Shown: positions 15,754 to 24,718 of the stretch, piece after piece
Layout of the letters: every line of letters starts with the position of its first letter
Numbering within the stretch: the stretch's first letter is position 1
Assembly (NCBI GenBank): GCA_019636535.1
Contig: JAHBXK010000035.1
Location: 1 to 33,486 of the forward strand
Origin: Phycisphaeraceae bacterium
GTDB taxonomy: Bacteria > Planctomycetota > Phycisphaerae > Phycisphaerales > UBA1924
Reading direction: 5' to 3'
DNA: 33,486 nt
Notes under the pieces: model-generated
Told to the model about the DNA's origin: nothing
Seen by the model: only the letters and a program-made list of their open reading frames with translations
The model's database searches: none
Program-made: the position numbers and the translations under genes

Positions 15754-18700
15754 TCAGGTTGAGGGAGCGGACTTCCTCGTGGAACGACGCAGCAAGCGGG
15801 TGAGCAGTCGGGGACTCCCGGATGCCTCGCGCTTGACCCTAAACGCCAGGGCGTAACCGGCGGGGACCACGAAAAGGTTGAGAAACGTGGACGAGACCAG
15901 CCCGCCCAGCACGACGATCGCAAGCGGGGCGAGCAGTTCGCTGCCGGGCTTACCCTTGGCCAGCGCGAGCGGCACGAGCCCGAGCATCGCGGCCAACGCC
16001 GTCATCAGGATCGGCACCAGTCTTTCAAGTGACCCTTGGATGATCGAGTCACCGATCGTCTTGCTCTCATGCTCCTGGAGATGGTCATAGTGGTTGACCA
16101 GCAGGATCCCGTTGCGAACGGCGATGCCGAAGAGGGTCACGAATCCCACCATGCTGGCGATAGAGATGACCGGGGCGACATAGCGCGAGGACGACAGGCC
16201 AAAGAGCGACAGCGTGTTACCGGCAATCGACGGGCTCTCCGTCAGGTAGATAGCGGCAATGCCGCCAATCAGCGCGAGCGGCAGGTTGAGCATCACCAGC
16301 AGGGCGACGCGGGCCTTGCCGGTCGAGAGCTGCAAGAGCAGGAACATGAAGACCGCTACGCCCGCGCCCATGATGAGGATGGTGCGGCTGGCGGACTGCT
16401 GGGCCTCAAACTGCCCACCGTAGTGGACCGTGTACCCGGCCTTTTGAACGATCGGGTCGACCTTGGCTTGCACCTGCGCGACCAGTTGCCCGAGGTTGTA
16501 GCCGTCGGCGACGTTGGTGGAAATCACCGCTTTTCGTTGGGCGTTCTCGCGGGCGATGAGGTTGCTGGTCTTCTCCGGACCGATGTCGGCGACTTCGCGC
16601 AGGCGAACGATCGCCCCGCCTACGCCCCGCAGTTGCAGGTCCATGATCTGGTCAATCCGCTCCCGCTCGCTCTCGGCAAGGCGAACGACCATCTCATAGC
16701 GACGCACGCCCTGATTCACCTCGGCGACGGCTTCGCCATAGAGAGCCTGCTGCACCTGCTCCGCGGCCGACGCGGGCGAAAGCCCGGCGGCGACCAGATC
16801 CTGCGGTCGGTATCGAATCGGGAGTGAGGTGATCATGATCTCGCGATTGGCGGCCACGTCGCGGGTGCCGGGAATCGGCTTGATCGCCGCCTCGATCTCC
16901 TTGGCGAGCGAGCGCAGGACGTTGAGGTCGTCGCCGTACACGTTGATGGCGATGGCTGCGGGCGTGCCCGACAGCACGTGGCTCAGGCGGTGCTCGATCG
17001 GCTGGCCGACCATTGTGGTGATACCTGGGATGTTGGCGATGATGCGATCGATGGCGGCCCTGACCCTGTCCTGATCGACTCCCGCTTTCATCGTGACTTC
17101 GATCTCGGAACTGCTTACCGGCTCGGCGTGCTCATCGCGCTCGGCCCGCCCGGTGCGCCGCGTCACGCTCGAGACGCCTTCGATCTGGGCCATCTGGGCC
17201 TCGACGCCAGTGGCCAGGCGATTGCTCTCGACGAGCGATGTGCCAGGCGGCGCGAGCAGGAAAACAGTAAAAGTGCCTTCCTTGAATGCGGGCAGGAACG
17301 ATGTACCGAACGTGGACATGAGCAGCAACGAAGCCACCGTGAGCACGCCCGCGCCCCCGAGAACCAGTCCGCGGTTGCGGACGCTCGCGCGGAGCAGCGG
17401 CTCGTACCGACGCTTGAGCCAGCGGACGAGCCACCCGTCATGCTCCCCATGCCCGCTCGACTCGCCGGAGCGCCCGCCCTTCTTTCCGAACGCGCCGGCG
17501 AAGAGCCACTTGCACAGCGCGGGCGTGACCGTCAGGGCCACGATCAGCGAGGCCATGATCGAGATGATGTACGCGATGCCCAGAGGCTGAAAGAACCGGC
17601 CTTCAAGCCCCTGCAGGAACAAGAGCGGCACGAAGACCATGCAGATGATGATGGTCGCGAACACCACCGACGATCGGATCTCGTTGCTCGCGTTGTAGAT
17701 CACCTCAACGAGGCCTTTGCGCTCGTCCTCGGGCAGCCCGTCGTTCTCCTTGAGCCGCCGCAGGACGTTCTCCACGTCGATGATGGCGTCGTCCACCAGT
17801 TCGCCGATCGCCACGGCCAGTCCGCCCAGCGTCATGACGTTGATCGAGAGGCCCCACGCCCACAGCAGCAGGATCGCCACGGCGAGCGAGAGCGGCAGAG
17901 CGGTCAGCGTCACGATCGTGGCCCGTACGTTGAGCAGGAACAGGATCAGGATGACCGCCACGATGATGCTCGCCTCGATCAAGACCTTGACCACGCCGTT
18001 GATCGACCGCTCGATGAACCGCGCGGCCCGGAAGGGGTCCCGGTTCAGGACCATGCCCTTGGGCATGGCCGCCTCGGCCTGATCGAGCACCCGGTCGATC
18101 TGCTCGGTGAGGTTGAGGGTGTTGGTTCCCGGGCTCTTCTGAACGCTGATGACCACGCCCGGCAGCGCCCGGTCGGACGCGGTTCCCCGCTTGGGCGAGG
18201 GGCCGAGCCGCACGTCGGCCACCTGCCCGATCGTCACCGCCGCGCCGTTGTGATAGCGCACCAGCGTGTTCTTGATGTCCTCGGCGCTGGTGACACGGGC
18301 GGTCTGGCGGATGGGCAGTTCCTGATTCTCCCAGTTGGGGACATACCCGGCGCTGGCCGTGGAGTGCGCGCCCTTGGCCGCCGCGACCACGTCGGAGATG
18401 GTCAGGCCGTACAGGGCGAGTTGGTCCTGATTGACGTTGATCTGGTACTGCGGAAGTTCACCGCCGATGGCGACGACCTGAGCGACGCCCGGGACCGCGA
18501 GCAGCTTGTTCCGCAGATCGAACTCGGCGAATGATCGCATGTCGAGCGGGCTGACCGAGCCATCGGGGCTGGACAGGGCCATGAGCATGATCTCGCCGGT
18601 AATACTGGTGACGGGCGTGATCTCTGCGTGCGCGCCGGGCGGGAGCGACTCACGCACTGCGGACAATCGCTCGGAGACCAGTTGCCGCGCGCGGTAGATA

Positions 18701-19005
18701 TCGGTGCCCCAGTCAAACTCGACCCACACGATGGAGAGGCTGGTGGCCGAAGCGCTCCGGACCCGCCGCGTACCCGGCAGACCGTTGACCGCCGTCTCGA
18801 TCGGGAAGGTGACGTTGAGTTCCACCTCGTCGGCGGCCAATCCCCCCGCCTCGGTCATCACGACGACCGTGGGTGCGTTGAGCTCGGGAAAGACATCCAC
18901 CGGCATGTTCTTGATCTTGAGCCCGGCAAAGACGAGCAGCAGCCCTGCGAAGACGACCACGAGGGAGGACTGGCGCAGAGAGAAGGCGATGAGCTTCGCG
19001 AGCAT
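15754..19005 (-). CDS. cusA: CusA/CzcA-type heavy-metal RND efflux pump
   Basis: 1083 aa, slightly longer than usual. It starts at ATG 19005, 3 bp after the adaptor stop. The N-terminal helix LVVVFAGLLLVFAGLKIKNM and the segment PVDVFPELNAPTVVV are typical of the HME-RND family. The TM4 signature GELVDDAIIDVENV (about residues 398-411) has the Asp residues that relay protons. Two large periplasmic loops and a second TM block (SIASMVGFVTLFGIAVRNGI) complete the 12-helix plan, and the C-terminus is basic and variable. It uses proton flow to drive a mono- or divalent metal from the periplasm through the CusC-like channel. Cu/Ag (Cus) versus Zn/Cd/Co (Czc) selectivity cannot be fixed by eye; the DD-x3-D-x-E pattern is common in the divalent group. 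Confidence 0.93.
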   Translation of the reverse strand: MLAKLIAFSLRQSSLVVVFAGLLLVFAGLKIKNMPVDVFPELNAPTVVVMTEAGGLAADEVELNVTFPIETAVNGLPGTRRVRSASATSLSIVWVEFDWGTDIYRARQLVSERLSAVRESLPPGAHAEITPVTSITGEIMLMALSSPDGSVSPLDMRSFAEFDLRNKLLAVPGVAQVVAIGGELPQYQINVNQDQLALYGLTISDVVAAAKGAHSTASAGYVPNWENQELPIRQTARVTSAEDIKNTLVRYHNGAAVTIGQVADVRLGPSPKRGTASDRALPGVVISVQKSPGTNTLNLTEQIDRVLDQAEAAMPKGMVLNRDPFRAARFIERSINGVVKVLIEASIIVAVILILFLLNVRATIVTLTALPLSLAVAILLLWAWGLSINVMTLGGLAVAIGELVDDAIIDVENVLRRLKENDGLPEDERKGLVEVIYNASNEIRSSVVFATIIICMVFVPLLFLQGLEGRFFQPLGIAYIISIMASLIVALTVTPALCKWLFAGAFGKKGGRSGESSGHGEHDGWLVRWLKRRYEPLLRASVRNRGLVLGGAGVLTVASLLLMSTFGTSFLPAFKEGTFTVFLLAPPGTSLVESNRLATGVEAQMAQIEGVSSVTRRTGRAERDEHAEPVSSSEIEVTMKAGVDQDRVRAAIDRIIANIPGITTMVGQPIEHRLSHVLSGTPAAIAINVYGDDLNVLRSLAKEIEAAIKPIPGTRDVAANREIMITSLPIRYRPQDLVAAGLSPASAAEQVQQALYGEAVAEVNQGVRRYEMVVRLAESERERIDQIMDLQLRGVGGAIVRLREVADIGPEKTSNLIARENAQRKAVISTNVADGYNLGQLVAQVQAKVDPIVQKAGYTVHYGGQFEAQQSASRTILIMGAGVAVFMFLLLQLSTGKARVALLVMLNLPLALIGGIAAIYLTESPSIAGNTLSLFGLSSSRYVAPVISIASMVGFVTLFGIAVRNGILLVNHYDHLQEHESKTIGDSIIQGSLERLVPILMTALAAMLGLVPLALAKGKPGSELLAPLAIVVLGGLVSSTFLNLFVVPAGYALAFRVKREASGSPRLLTRLLRRSTRKSAPST

Positions 19006-19008
19006 GGC

Positions 19009-20430
19009 TTAGTGGCTCCCTTCGTGGAATGTTCCGTCGGAGTGGAAGTGACCCGCCTTCTCTGCGGAACCGCTCGTCGCCAGCATCAGCTGGAAGTTGC
19101 CGCCGAGGACGATCTCGTCACCTTCCTTCACGCCACTGGCGATCACCACCCATCGCCCGTCGGAGAGGCCGAGATCCGCCTCTATGCGGATGACCTTGTC
19201 GGGGTTGGCGGGATCGCGGCGGAAGATGATCGCCCGCGCGCCGTCGCGCACGACGGCGGACTGGGGGATCGCCAGTTCCTCGGTTCCCCCTGCGAGCGTG
19301 ACTTCGAGGTGCGCCGACACGCCCGCGCGTGCCCAGGGTGCGAGCGCCTCGGGAATCACAACAAGGTCCACCGTGCGTTCATCCGGGTCGGCGGAGAGTC
19401 CGATCCGGAGCTCCCCGTTCATCGCGTCTTCGAGCGGCACACTTCCGCCCTGAGGCGGTGCGATCCTCGCCTCAAGGCCGTTGCGGAGCCTTCCGAGGTC
19501 GGACTGCAAACCACGCGCTCTAAACCTAATCTGATCCGGCTGAACGACCGTCACGATCTGCCCGTTCTCCTCCGCGAGACCGCCCGGCGTGATCCCGATC
19601 GCTTCAACGACGCCCGGCGCGACGGCGCAGACGACGAAACCGCCACCGGCCTCCAAGTCACCGTGGCCGCTTCCGCAATTGCTGCCTCGTTCCAGCGAAT
19701 CACGTCTAGACTTCAGAGACCGGAGCTCGGCTTCGGCTTGCTTTTGCTGTGCTTGCAGCTCCGCCTCCTTCTCCATGACGTCCGCTAGTTCGGCCTGCGT
19801 GGCGTTGAGTGTGGCGCGAGCTTCGGTGAACTGGGCGGCACTCCCGCCGCCAGCCGCTCGCAGATCCTCGAGTTGCTTGAGACGCTCTTGCCAGAGCAAG
19901 ACCTTGTCCGCAAGGCTCTGCTCGTGCCGACGATGGGCCTCCCTAAGTGGCCCCATCGAGTCGACCCGTGCCTGGTTCGCAGTGATTTGCTCGTGAAGGT
20001 CGCGCCATGCCGCGGCATCGACTCTGTACAGCGGTGTGCCCGGCTCCACTGACTGGTATTGGCTAACCAAGACCTCCACGCGGCCGGAAAGCGGCGTGCG
20101 GTACTCACGCCGCGCTGTGGGAAGGAACTCGAAGCGACCGGGCACGCGGAGCGTCTGCGCGACGCTTCGAGATTCCACGCGTGCGAAGGTGATGCCGAGG
20201 TTCTGTCGGACCGATGCGGGGATGTCCACGCGGTTGGAGGGAGCGGCTTCAGCGTCCTTTCCCGCGCTTCCTCCGGCTCCGGCTCCCTCGCTCCCGTGGT
20301 CGTGCCCGTCGTCCGAGCCGTGGGCGGCATCCTTCTTCTCGCAGCCGGTAAGCGCCAGAGCGAACGGCATGGACAGAGACAACCCGCCGATGAGCAGGAT
20401 CTTCGAGATGGCGGCGAACGTGTTCTTCAT
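19009..20430 (-). CDS. cusB: CusB/CzcB-type RND periplasmic adaptor lipoprotein
   Basis: 473 aa with lipobox ALTGC (Cys30), so it is anchored to a membrane by lipid. A short His-rich linker (GSDDGHDHGSEG) follows. Next come the membrane-fusion pattern with FARVESRSVAQTLRVPGRFE, a lipoyl half (SGRVEVLVSQYQSVEPGTPL), a long coiled coil (about 155-250) and the beta-barrel. The C-terminus is unusual in being His-rich (HFHSDGTFHEGSH), as if for metal capture. It couples the RND pump to the outer-membrane channel. It begins 24 bp after the CusC-like gene stop and ends 3 bp before cusA. Confidence 0.9.
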   Translation of the reverse strand: MKNTFAAISKILLIGGLSLSMPFALALTGCEKKDAAHGSDDGHDHGSEGAGAGGSAGKDAEAAPSNRVDIPASVRQNLGITFARVESRSVAQTLRVPGRFEFLPTARREYRTPLSGRVEVLVSQYQSVEPGTPLYRVDAAAWRDLHEQITANQARVDSMGPLREAHRRHEQSLADKVLLWQERLKQLEDLRAAGGGSAAQFTEARATLNATQAELADVMEKEAELQAQQKQAEAELRSLKSRRDSLERGSNCGSGHGDLEAGGGFVVCAVAPGVVEAIGITPGGLAEENGQIVTVVQPDQIRFRARGLQSDLGRLRNGLEARIAPPQGGSVPLEDAMNGELRIGLSADPDERTVDLVVIPEALAPWARAGVSAHLEVTLAGGTEELAIPQSAVVRDGARAIIFRRDPANPDKVIRIEADLGLSDGRWVVIASGVKEGDEIVLGGNFQLMLATSGSAEKAGHFHSDGTFHEGSH

Positions 20431-20454
20431 GGTGTGTTCCTTGTCACAAGCCGA

Positions 20455-21978
20455 TCAGCGGCCGGAGCCGCCGGAGGGCGTGTTGGAGTTGGGGGCGGTG
20501 ATCGAATCGGAGACGCCGGGCGCTGCGGAGCCACCATCGGGTTTGTGCACGGGAGCCGGAGTGGAAGGCCAGACGGAAGGCACGGGGCCGAAGATCTCGT
20601 CGAGATCGATCGCCGCGATCGCCTCGTCACGTGCCGCCTCGACCAGCCCGACCTTGGCAGCCTGCTGGCGTGTCAGACTCTCCAGCAGCACGAGCGTGTT
20701 GACCTCGCCGAGACGGGCCACCTGGCGGGCATCGACGTACTGCGCATCCACCAGCGGCACGATCTCTGTCTCCAGCGTCGATCGACGCTGGGCTGCGGCC
20801 GCGAGTCGGACCTCCGCCGCGCGCAGCGCCGCGACGGTCTGTTCCAACGCCGCCTCGGCGGCGGCACGCGCGACCTCACGCTGCGCTCGCGCCTCGGCGA
20901 TCCCGCGTCGGTTGGCGTTCAGGATCGGGATCGGCACGGACAGCCCCAGGAGAACCTGATCCTGCCCGTCCTCGTTCCCGTACCCCGGGCCAATGTGCAA
21001 GTCCGGGTACTGCTTGCGAACCTCAAGTTCCAGGGCCTTCTCGGCGGCCTCGTACTCGGCTGCCGCGACAAGCATCGCCGGGCTGCTCCGCTCGATGTGC
21101 GATGCCGTATTGCTCGGAGCGGAGGCGATCCGCACGGGACCGATGCCCAGCGCCAGTAGCCGGAACGGAGCGTCGGGCGACATCCCCATGAGTTGACGCA
21201 GCCGCAGTTCCGCTTCGCGGGTCCGAGACTCAAGCAAGGCGAGGTCCGCGGCCTTTGTCGCCTTCTCGATCCGGAAGAGACGTGCCTCGGTCCTGGCCAT
21301 CTCTCCCGCAAGTTCCATCTTGTCGACCACCGAGAGGATTTGATCCACGCGGGACAAGAAGTCACGCGTGACCGCTAGTTGCGCGTCCATCGCAGACCAT
21401 TCGCTCCAAGCGCGGCGCACCGACATCCGCACCGACCACTCGCGCTGTGCGACTCTGGCAAGCTCCGCCGCGTGCTCTACGCCCGCCCGTTGCTTCTCGA
21501 TCTCCAGCCGACCGGAGATCGGGATCGTGAGACCAACGCTCGTGAACACCTTCCACGGTTCAGGGGTGCTTTCGATGATGCGTGTCAAATCGACGCCGAT
21601 CGTCGGATCTTCCCAGAGCCCGGCATTCTCCGCTGTTGCCTGCGTCACTCCCGCACGAAGGCGAGCGACCCGCAGGTCGGCGTTGAAGACAACGGCGATG
21701 ACCTCGGCCTCTCCGCAGCTGATGCCGTCGCGTGGATCGAACGCCACCGCCTCGCCAGATGACCCTGTGGACTTCGCCGCAAGGCTCTCCGCGAACGCCC
21801 GGACCTCCGAGCTTTCGGGCGTGCGGGCCAGGAACGCGGACTGGTGTCCGGGCATGTCCAGCGGGCGTCGCTCGTACGACTGGCAGCCGCCCGCCGCGAT
21901 TGCAACAAGCCCAGCCAGCGAAAGCACTTTGAGCCGCCGCACTGTGCCTTCTGCCTCGGATTCGTGTGATCGAACCAT
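20455..21978 (-). CDS. cusC: CusC/TolC-type outer-membrane efflux lipoprotein
   Basis: 507 aa from ATG 21978 (TTGGAGAC upstream). The lipobox is IAAGGC with Cys32, so the channel is lipid-anchored like OprM/CusC. Two OEP repeats are visible: a first block around AVVFNADLRVARLRAGVTQA and a second around AAEYEAAEKALELEVRKQYPDL, which leads into the diagnostic GPGYGNEDGQD strand. The rest is Ala/Glu-rich alpha-hairpins, and the C-terminal tail is Pro/Ser/Gly-rich. It is the outer-membrane exit duct for the RND pump and possibly for the MacAB-like pump, which has no channel gene of its own here. It lies 205 bp downstream of the Cys/His-rich gene. Confidence 0.9.
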   Translation of the reverse strand: MVRSHESEAEGTVRRLKVLSLAGLVAIAAGGCQSYERRPLDMPGHQSAFLARTPESSEVRAFAESLAAKSTGSSGEAVAFDPRDGISCGEAEVIAVVFNADLRVARLRAGVTQATAENAGLWEDPTIGVDLTRIIESTPEPWKVFTSVGLTIPISGRLEIEKQRAGVEHAAELARVAQREWSVRMSVRRAWSEWSAMDAQLAVTRDFLSRVDQILSVVDKMELAGEMARTEARLFRIEKATKAADLALLESRTREAELRLRQLMGMSPDAPFRLLALGIGPVRIASAPSNTASHIERSSPAMLVAAAEYEAAEKALELEVRKQYPDLHIGPGYGNEDGQDQVLLGLSVPIPILNANRRGIAEARAQREVARAAAEAALEQTVAALRAAEVRLAAAAQRRSTLETEIVPLVDAQYVDARQVARLGEVNTLVLLESLTRQQAAKVGLVEAARDEAIAAIDLDEIFGPVPSVWPSTPAPVHKPDGGSAAPGVSDSITAPNSNTPSGGSGR

Positions 21979-22183
21979 GAAAGTCTCCAAACGGGTGGAA
22001 GCTGAATTCATCAGGACCGAACTCGACCTGGAACGGCGGCGAGCAGCCCCGAACGCAATTCAACCCAGATTGTGGTGGGAACTAGGCCAATACCCGCGCG
22101 GACGCCAAGGGGGTCCACAGCAGGAAAACGACATCGCCCGCCACGAGACGACATTCCCAGCGGCGGAGGCGGAAACGTCAGCG

Positions 22184-22639
22184 CTAGATCAAGAGACGAG
22201 TGGTCTTCAGCCCAAGGACCTGATCCGAAACGCTGAAATCAGGGGGCTGAACAAGAGCCGGGATGGCAAGCGGCGGCTCAAGATCCCAAGCAACCGCGAT
22301 GGCGATAAGCAGCGGCACGACAAGCAAACGCAAGTCTTGCGAGTCGCCTTTGCTCGGGACCTGCTGACCATCGGGCACCGGCACATGGAGATGGCACCCA
22401 CACTCGTCAAGGGGATGAAACAGAGTGCTGTGCGGGCCATCATCGTGACGCGAAGATTCCAAACAGCCGCTATCGCGGCTCGCGTGAGCATCGCAATGCC
22501 TGCAGGAATCAGCAACCGCCGTGTCGTGGCTGCCACAGTCCCCAAGGGGTATACACAGCACCCGACCCGGACCCGAAGCCATCACGCCCTGCACAATGAG
22601 CAGGAGCACGGCGACGAGTTTGACGAGGGATGGGGGCAT
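22184..22639 (-). CDS. Small exported Cys/His-rich protein at the head of the metal island
   Basis: 151 aa from ATG 22639, with no strong ribosome binding site. The N-terminal hydrophobic segment (7-20, LAVLLLIVQGVM-like) is a signal or anchor. Residues 29-85 have 7 Cys and 8 His, including C-R-H-C-D-A-H and C-G-C-H-L-H. A second hydrophobic segment (104-118) and a Pro-rich tail ending RLLI follow. Overall layout matches the 173-aa Cys-rich protein downstream of the P-type ATPase. No named family is recognised. It is the first gene of the island, so it may sense or sequester metal early (inference). Its base composition is less GC-rich than the pump genes. Confidence 0.6.
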   Translation of the reverse strand: MPPSLVKLVAVLLLIVQGVMASGPGRVLCIPLGDCGSHDTAVADSCRHCDAHASRDSGCLESSRHDDGPHSTLFHPLDECGCHLHVPVPDGQQVPSKGDSQDLRLLVVPLLIAIAVAWDLEPPLAIPALVQPPDFSVSDQVLGLKTTRLLI

Positions 22640-22897
22640 TTGAGGGGTGTATCGGCTGGGAAGAGTATACCACTTCAGCCCGCCCTAGGTTCGGTGCCAA
22701 ATTGACAGCCGTCGCGCGTAAACCAGCATGCTGTGGCTATTTGACCGGCCTAGTCGGCGAGAGTCGGTTCGTGAGGGTTGCGGATACGGACACTCAACTC
22801 ACCAGATGCCATCGCACGACCGCACCAGGTGAGATGCGCCCGTCCATCCGATCCTGGCGGCGACGGGCGTGAGCGGCAGAGCCCCGTTCGACAACCG
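22640..22897. other. Intergenic region upstream of the metal island
   Basis: This 258-bp gap separates the recombinase from the first metal gene. On the minus strand, TATACT (22664-22669), inside the palindrome GTATAC, lies 25 bp before the start of the Cys/His-rich gene and could be a -10 element; no convincing -35 was found. No ORF of note and no tRNA is visible. Confidence 0.35.
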
Positions 22898-24718
22898 CTA
22901 TCCACCCTCTATTCCAGTAACCTGCGACCTGCTCCCTTGGGGCAGGTCGCTGTGTTTTTGCGGCGGGAGATTCGCCGCGAGTGCCGCGACACCCGCGTTG
23001 AGCACGAGTACGCCCGTCTTCGTCGCCGGGTCGATCTCGATCCGATCGACGTACGACGCGATCGCCCGCCGCGATTGCTCGTCACGCCGCCCGTCGAGGA
23101 TGTCCCTGATCGCGCCGATGCGCTCCCGCGCGAACCGCCGGAGCGCTGATTCGTCCGTCGCGGTGTCGCTGGCTTTGAGCGTGCGCAGACGCTCGGCCGC
23201 GTGGTCCTTCTGACGCCGCATCCGCGTGAGCTGGCCGTTGACGAGCGCCAGGTTGGCCGGGTCGAGGCCGGTTATCAATGCGCTCACCTGCACATCGATC
23301 TTGGCGATCTCGCCTTCGAGCCGCGAGATCTCGGCGGCGGTGTTGGGCGAGCCCGACCGCCCCGAGACGGCCGCCACGAACCGATCCACCGCGTCGTCCA
23401 CGCACTCGCCATCGCGCAAGACCAAGGACGCCACCTGCTCCATGACCCAGGCTTCCAACTCAGCAGACCGAACGTGCGCGGAGACCGGGCAGACCGACTT
23501 GCCCATGCGCGAGTGGCCCGCGCAGACGTAGTAGCCGGTCCTGACCTCCTTGCCGAGCCCTTTGCACCCGCGCCCCTTGCGCTTGACCAGACCCCAGTAG
23601 GGCTGGCCGCAGCAGGCGCACCTCATCACGCCGCTCAGGAGCCAGCGTCCTTCCTGCTTCCCCGCGCCAGAGCACTTGGAAGCGCGGTCCATCGCCGCGG
23701 CCTGGGCCTTGTCCCAGATTGCCCGGTCCACGATCGGCGGGACGGCGTTCTCGCGGACGATCCAGTCGTCCTTGTCGGTGTGCTTCACGCGGCCCGAACA
23801 CTCGCGCCCCTTCACGCGGTCGGCCCGGCCCTGCCTGACCTCGTAGAACTTGCTCTCGGTTCGGCGGTTCCAGACCAGATCGCCCCGGTAGACCGGGTTC
23901 AAGATGATCGCTCGGACCGTGGTGTGCTGCCAGAGCTTCCCGCGCGGGCTCATGACGCCGCGCCTGTTCAACTCGTCGGCGATGCCTTTGAGCCCGACGC
24001 CCTCGACGCAGAGCCGGAAGATCACCCGAACGGTCTCGACGCGCTCGGCATCGCTATGCACCAGCCGGGCCACGCACTCCTTCCCCGGCTTGCGCAGGCT
24101 CTGCCCCTTGGCGTAAGTCCCGGTCACCTTCCCGTCGGCGTTGATGACCTGACGAGCGCCGCCTTCGAGGAACCGGATCCGGTGGACCACCTCGCCGGTC
24201 GGCCCGACGATCTCGCGGTCGTAGCCGTACGGCGGCACGCGGCCCGGGTCCGAGGCGTTGAGCACCGAGGAGATCTGGCCCCGCAGCGTGTTCTGCGAGA
24301 GGCTCACCGAGAACTGGCGGTTCTGGAACTGCTTGACGACCCGGAGCACGTCCCCTTCGACGCCCTCGTTGGCGAGGTAGTCCTCGGTGACGCTGACCAC
24401 ACGCACGCCGGATTGGCGGAGTAGGAATCGATAGTGCTCGGTCTCGGTCGCGTCGCCCCGGCTGAACCGGTCGGAGTTCCAGACGATGACGGCGACGAAC
24501 TCCCGCTTGGCCGCCTCGGCGATCATCTGCTGGAACCCGGGGCGCTTGGCGGCGCTGGTGCCGCTGATGGCGTCGTCCACGTACTCACCGATGAGCGCGT
24601 AACCGTTCTCCCCCGCCCAACGCTCGATCTCTCGGCGCTGGTCGGCCAGCGACTGCTCTTGCCGGTCGGTGGACCGGCGAAGGTAGGCGACGGCGGGCTT
24701 GGGCTGGTGGGCGATCAT
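22898..24718 (-). CDS. Large serine recombinase (resolvase/invertase catalytic domain)
   Basis: 606 aa from ATG 24718, whose ATGA overlaps the preceding stop. The resolvase domain (8-160) has the nucleophile motif YLRRSTD with Ser16, then DDAISGTSAAKRPGF and SDRFSRGD. A recombinase domain follows (about 180-310, with VPPYGYDRE and RGVMSPRGKLWQ). A zinc-ribbon-like region has CACCGQPYWG and later C-A-G-H. A coiled-coil stretch (about 480-550) precedes a C-terminal arm ending SQVTGIEGG. Members integrate or excise phages and genomic islands at short attachment sites. It is the last gene of a tightly coupled element operon. No attachment sites could be located, since only one end is visible. Confidence 0.93.
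   Translation of the reverse strand: MIAHQPKPAVAYLRRSTDRQEQSLADQRREIERWAGENGYALIGEYVDDAISGTSAAKRPGFQQMIAEAAKREFVAVIVWNSDRFSRGDATETEHYRFLLRQSGVRVVSVTEDYLANEGVEGDVLRVVKQFQNRQFSVSLSQNTLRGQISSVLNASDPGRVPPYGYDREIVGPTGEVVHRIRFLEGGARQVINADGKVTGTYAKGQSLRKPGKECVARLVHSDAERVETVRVIFRLCVEGVGLKGIADELNRRGVMSPRGKLWQHTTVRAIILNPVYRGDLVWNRRTESKFYEVRQGRADRVKGRECSGRVKHTDKDDWIVRENAVPPIVDRAIWDKAQAAAMDRASKCSGAGKQEGRWLLSGVMRCACCGQPYWGLVKRKGRGCKGLGKEVRTGYYVCAGHSRMGKSVCPVSAHVRSAELEAWVMEQVASLVLRDGECVDDAVDRFVAAVSGRSGSPNTAAEISRLEGEIAKIDVQVSALITGLDPANLALVNGQLTRMRRQKDHAAERLRTLKASDTATDESALRRFARERIGAIRDILDGRRDEQSRRAIASYVDRIEIDPATKTGVLVLNAGVAALAANLPPQKHSDLPQGSRSQVTGIEGG
22924..22959 (+). terminator. Rho-independent terminator pointing in the + direction, inside the recombinase 3' end
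   Basis: A 9-bp stem GCGACCTGC / GCAGGTCGC with a 9-base loop is followed by TGTGTTTTT on the + strand. It overlaps the last codons of the recombinase, and no + strand gene precedes it in the window. It may be the surviving end of a chromosomal gene used as the integration site. Confidence 0.6.

Noticed and set aside
16978..18534. Long + strand open frame of 518 codons
   Set aside because: Antisense to the CusA-like gene, whose frame is a full, well-conserved RND pump.
22702..22730. TTGACA at 22702 as a + strand promoter
   Set aside because: No TATAAT-like box at 16-18 bp spacing and no + strand gene follows.
22741..22920. Possible tRNA or tmRNA 3' end (GTTCGAC near 22882)
   Set aside because: No T-stem pairing around the loop-like sequence and no matching acceptor stem; only the downstream hairpin is convincing.
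23201..24424. Long + strand open frame opposite the serine recombinase
   Set aside because: Antisense shadow; the minus-strand frame carries catalytic Ser and zinc-ribbon motifs.
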